A DNA stretch of 15,943 nt from Acidobacteriota bacterium (lineage in GTDB: Bacteria; Acidobacteriota; Terriglobia; UBA7540): NCBI GenBank assembly GCA_003165615.1, contig PLWR01000207.1, positions 1 through 15,943 of the forward strand, read 5' to 3'. This document shows positions 14,784 through 15,943 of this stretch, piece by piece. Numbering within the stretch: the first letter of the stretch is position 1; each line of letters begins with the position of its first letter. Position numbers and translations under genes: made by a program. The notes under the pieces are model-generated. The model was not told the DNA's origin. It ran no database searches and saw only the letters and a list, made by a program, of their open reading frames with translations.

Positions 14784-14867
14784 TTGGACTTTGCCTTTTG
14801 ATTTTCTTTTGCCGCTGCCCCCCCCGCCGCACACCGGCTTTGACTTTTGCGTTTTGCGTTTTGACTT
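14784..14867. repeat. Third heptamer repeat family: TTGNNTT units in two clusters
   Basis: Units TTGGACT, TTGCCTT and TTGATTT (14784-14804) form one short cluster. TTGACTT, TTGCGTT, TTGCGTT and TTGACTT (14840-14867) form a second, perfectly in phase. The clusters are separated by a GC-rich spacer (14811-14839). The period is 7, as in the two repeat families in the redox gene block, but the sequence is different and both clusters have the same orientation. Confidence 0.82.
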
Positions 14868-14910
14868 TCCTTTATAGCGCCGCCACGCTGCAGTCAGGGC
14901 CTCGCGCCCC

Positions 14911-15591
14911 TCACCGCCCGAAGGTTCCCATCCATTCTGCTTGGGCCACGACGTGACCTTTCATCGCCAAGTCGACGTCCGTGCGGTGGACGGGGGCGCG
15001 CAGGTTCAGGATGGTGTCGAGGGAATAGAGCCGGAAGAAATACCGGTGGGGTTTGCCGGGCGGGGGACAGGGGCCCCCGTAACCGTTCTGGGGAAAGTCG
15101 TTGAGCCCTTGCTTGCCGCCGCCCGCAATGGTGTCGCTAGGCGGAACGTGCTCCGGCAACTGCCGCGCCGACGCCGGCAGGTTGTACACCACCCAGTGAA
15201 CCCAGGTTCCGGCGGGAGCATCCGGGTCATCCACAATCAGCACAAAGCTTTGCGTGCGCGGCGGCGCTTGGTTCCAGGAGAGAGCCGGCGAAATGTTTGC
15301 CCCACTGCACGTAAACTGCGTGGGGATGGTACCGCCCGCGCGAAAGGCGGTGGTTTTCAACTCCAATTTACCGGGAGGATCCTTGGCCAACAAAACACTC
15401 GCAGACAGAATGACCAGGGCCAGAGTCAGGGCTGAACGGGCAATCCTCCAAAAGAAGGGTAGCGACCTGTTCTGGTCCGCGGCTCTTCCCTGCCAATAGG
15501 AGACGTGCTGCGGATCTATAAAACAGGTCCGCGCCACACCTGCTCGAAGGCCAGTAAATTCGCTGGGGGATTGATTTGAGCAATCAGGCAT
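14911..15591 (-). CDS. YbhB/YbcL-type phosphatidylethanolamine-binding (Raf kinase inhibitor-like) protein
   Basis: This 226-residue protein has its PEBP domain at about 75-226. The anion-pocket motifs are intact: DDPDAPAGTWVHW (121-133, with the conserved D and H132), NGYGGPCPPPGKPHRYFF (169-186) and SPALSW (101-106). Bacterial members bind anionic ligands and are usually periplasmic or cytoplasmic; their physiological role is unclear (known). A hydrophobic segment at about 50-68 (ARSALTLALVILSASVLLA) looks like a signal peptide or anchor. It is preceded by about 48 polar residues, which is odd. The ATG at 15591 has a strong AAGGAGG 9 nt upstream, and no in-frame ATG, GTG or TTG closer to the hydrophobic segment was found. 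An upstream GTG at 15657 lacks a site. The extension could be a cytoplasmic tail or a mis-set start. Family call is firm; the topology is not. Confidence 0.88.
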   Translation of the reverse strand: MPDCSNQSPSEFTGLRAGVARTCFIDPQHVSYWQGRAADQNRSLPFFWRIARSALTLALVILSASVLLAKDPPGKLELKTTAFRAGGTIPTQFTCSGANISPALSWNQAPPRTQSFVLIVDDPDAPAGTWVHWVVYNLPASARQLPEHVPPSDTIAGGGKQGLNDFPQNGYGGPCPPPGKPHRYFFRLYSLDTILNLRAPVHRTDVDLAMKGHVVAQAEWMGTFGR

Positions 15592-15648
15592 ATCTCTCGC
15601 CCTCCTTTTGAGATGAGCGTATCGAATTCCCGAACTGACGGGAGGTAG

Positions 15649-15676
15649 GTATAACACAAAGAGGTTTCTTCCCCAA
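15649..15676 (-). promoter_or_regulatory. Possible sigma-70-type promoter of the PEBP gene
   Basis: On the minus strand TTGGGG (15671-15676) and TTATAC (15649-15654) are 16 bp apart, about 60 bp before the ATG at 15591. The -35 matches only its TTG core, so this is weak. Confidence 0.3.
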
Positions 15677-15741
15677 GGGGGGCCGCTTTTTTGTAATTTC
15701 GGAAAAAAAGTCCTATGGGAACTTGAGCGCGCAATCCATTG

Positions 15742-15824
15742 TTACCGCAGAGGCGCGGAGGCGCGGAGGCGCGGAGGATAGACCTTTGGGTTTCGAATCT
15801 CCCCTTCGCCGCGCCTCGCGGTAA
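15742..15824. repeat. GC-rich hairpin with three tandem 8-bp AGGCGCGG units
   Basis: AGGCGCGG is repeated exactly three times at 15751-15774. Around it TTACCGC (15742-15748) pairs with GCGGTAA (15818-15824), and GGCGCGG (15752-15758) pairs with CCGCGCC (15809-15815). Together they make a strong stem of two 7-bp blocks. It resembles the widespread intergenic repeats of the ACCGCAGAGGCG type (recollection). It lies upstream of the PEBP gene; open frames across it on the minus strand are repeat-derived. Confidence 0.75.
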
Positions 15825-15943
15825 AGATGGCGGGTTGTTTTTGCCCACCTGCGCAAGAAGCTGAACCGCGACAGCCTGCAACGAGGCCCGCGCCGTTTGC
15901 TCAAGCTGGCAAAATTCATGAAGGTGGGTATGTACTTGACTCC
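15825..15943 (+). other. Possible coding fragment running off the right edge
   Basis: After a TAA at 15822-15824 the frame stays open to the window end. It gives a basic, codon-plausible stretch (FAHLRKKLNRDSLQRG, then RRLLKLAKFMKVGMYLT). There is no ribosome binding site or good start before the ATG at 15918. It could be the remnant of a gene interrupted by the adjacent repeat, or chance. No family is recognised. Confidence 0.2.

Noticed and set aside
15661..15700. Intrinsic terminator at CCCCAAGGGG followed by a T run
   Set aside because: The stem would have only a 2-nt loop and four pairs, and no plus-strand gene ends there.

Overview
The window looks like a piece of a GC-rich, Gram-negative-type bacterial chromosome. 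I lean towards Acidobacteriota or a neighbouring phylum such as Verrucomicrobiota or NC10-like lineages. The reasons are a PilZ protein with a C-terminal Cys cluster, secreted orphan glycoside-hydrolase-like proteins, many intergenic heptamer tandem repeats, and a REP-like CTGTCAT...ATGACAG element. There is no rRNA gene to settle it, so this is inference.

Region 1 (1-6488, all on the minus strand) is the most interesting part. In transcription order it reads: a candidate sigma-54 promoter (6474-6488); two membrane-anchored GcvH-fold proteins that both lack the lipoyl lysine; a repeat-rich spacer; a second candidate sigma-54 promoter (4651-4668); a 5' UTR hairpin that abuts a start codon; a HybA/FdnH-like protein with four [4Fe-4S] motifs and a C-terminal membrane helix; a HybB/NrfD-like membrane quinone subunit; a membrane sensor kinase with CxxCH and CX4CH haem-type motifs in its extracytoplasmic domain; and an NtrC-type (sigma-54 activator) response regulator cut by the window edge. 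There is no hydrogenase, molybdopterin or other catalytic subunit. I read the block as a redox-sensed, self-regulated electron-transfer module whose enzyme partner is either encoded elsewhere or replaced by the GcvH-like pair.

The operon gaps kinase/regulator and HybA/HybB have the same build. Heptamer tandem repeats in inverted orientation lie directly after one gene's stop and just before the next gene's ribosome binding site, but the heptamer sequence differs between the two gaps.

Region 2 (6489-8645) holds an A+T-richer non-coding stretch with recurring TGTTGC motifs (possible activator sites) and a perfect 16-bp palindrome. It is followed by a minus-strand GT-C-type membrane glycosyltransferase.

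Region 3 (8646-14910) has a plus-strand Tat-type secreted TIM-barrel/glycosidase-like protein, a degenerate PilZ protein with paired CxxC motifs, a small minus-strand hypothetical protein, and a large minus-strand secreted protein with a GH67/GH20-type N-terminal domain. Its spacers hold inverted repeats, a REP-like element and a third heptamer family.

Region 4 (14911-15943) has a minus-strand YbhB/YbcL-type PEBP protein with an unusual N-terminal extension, then a GC-rich 8-bp tandem repeat/hairpin element and a possible coding fragment running off the right end.
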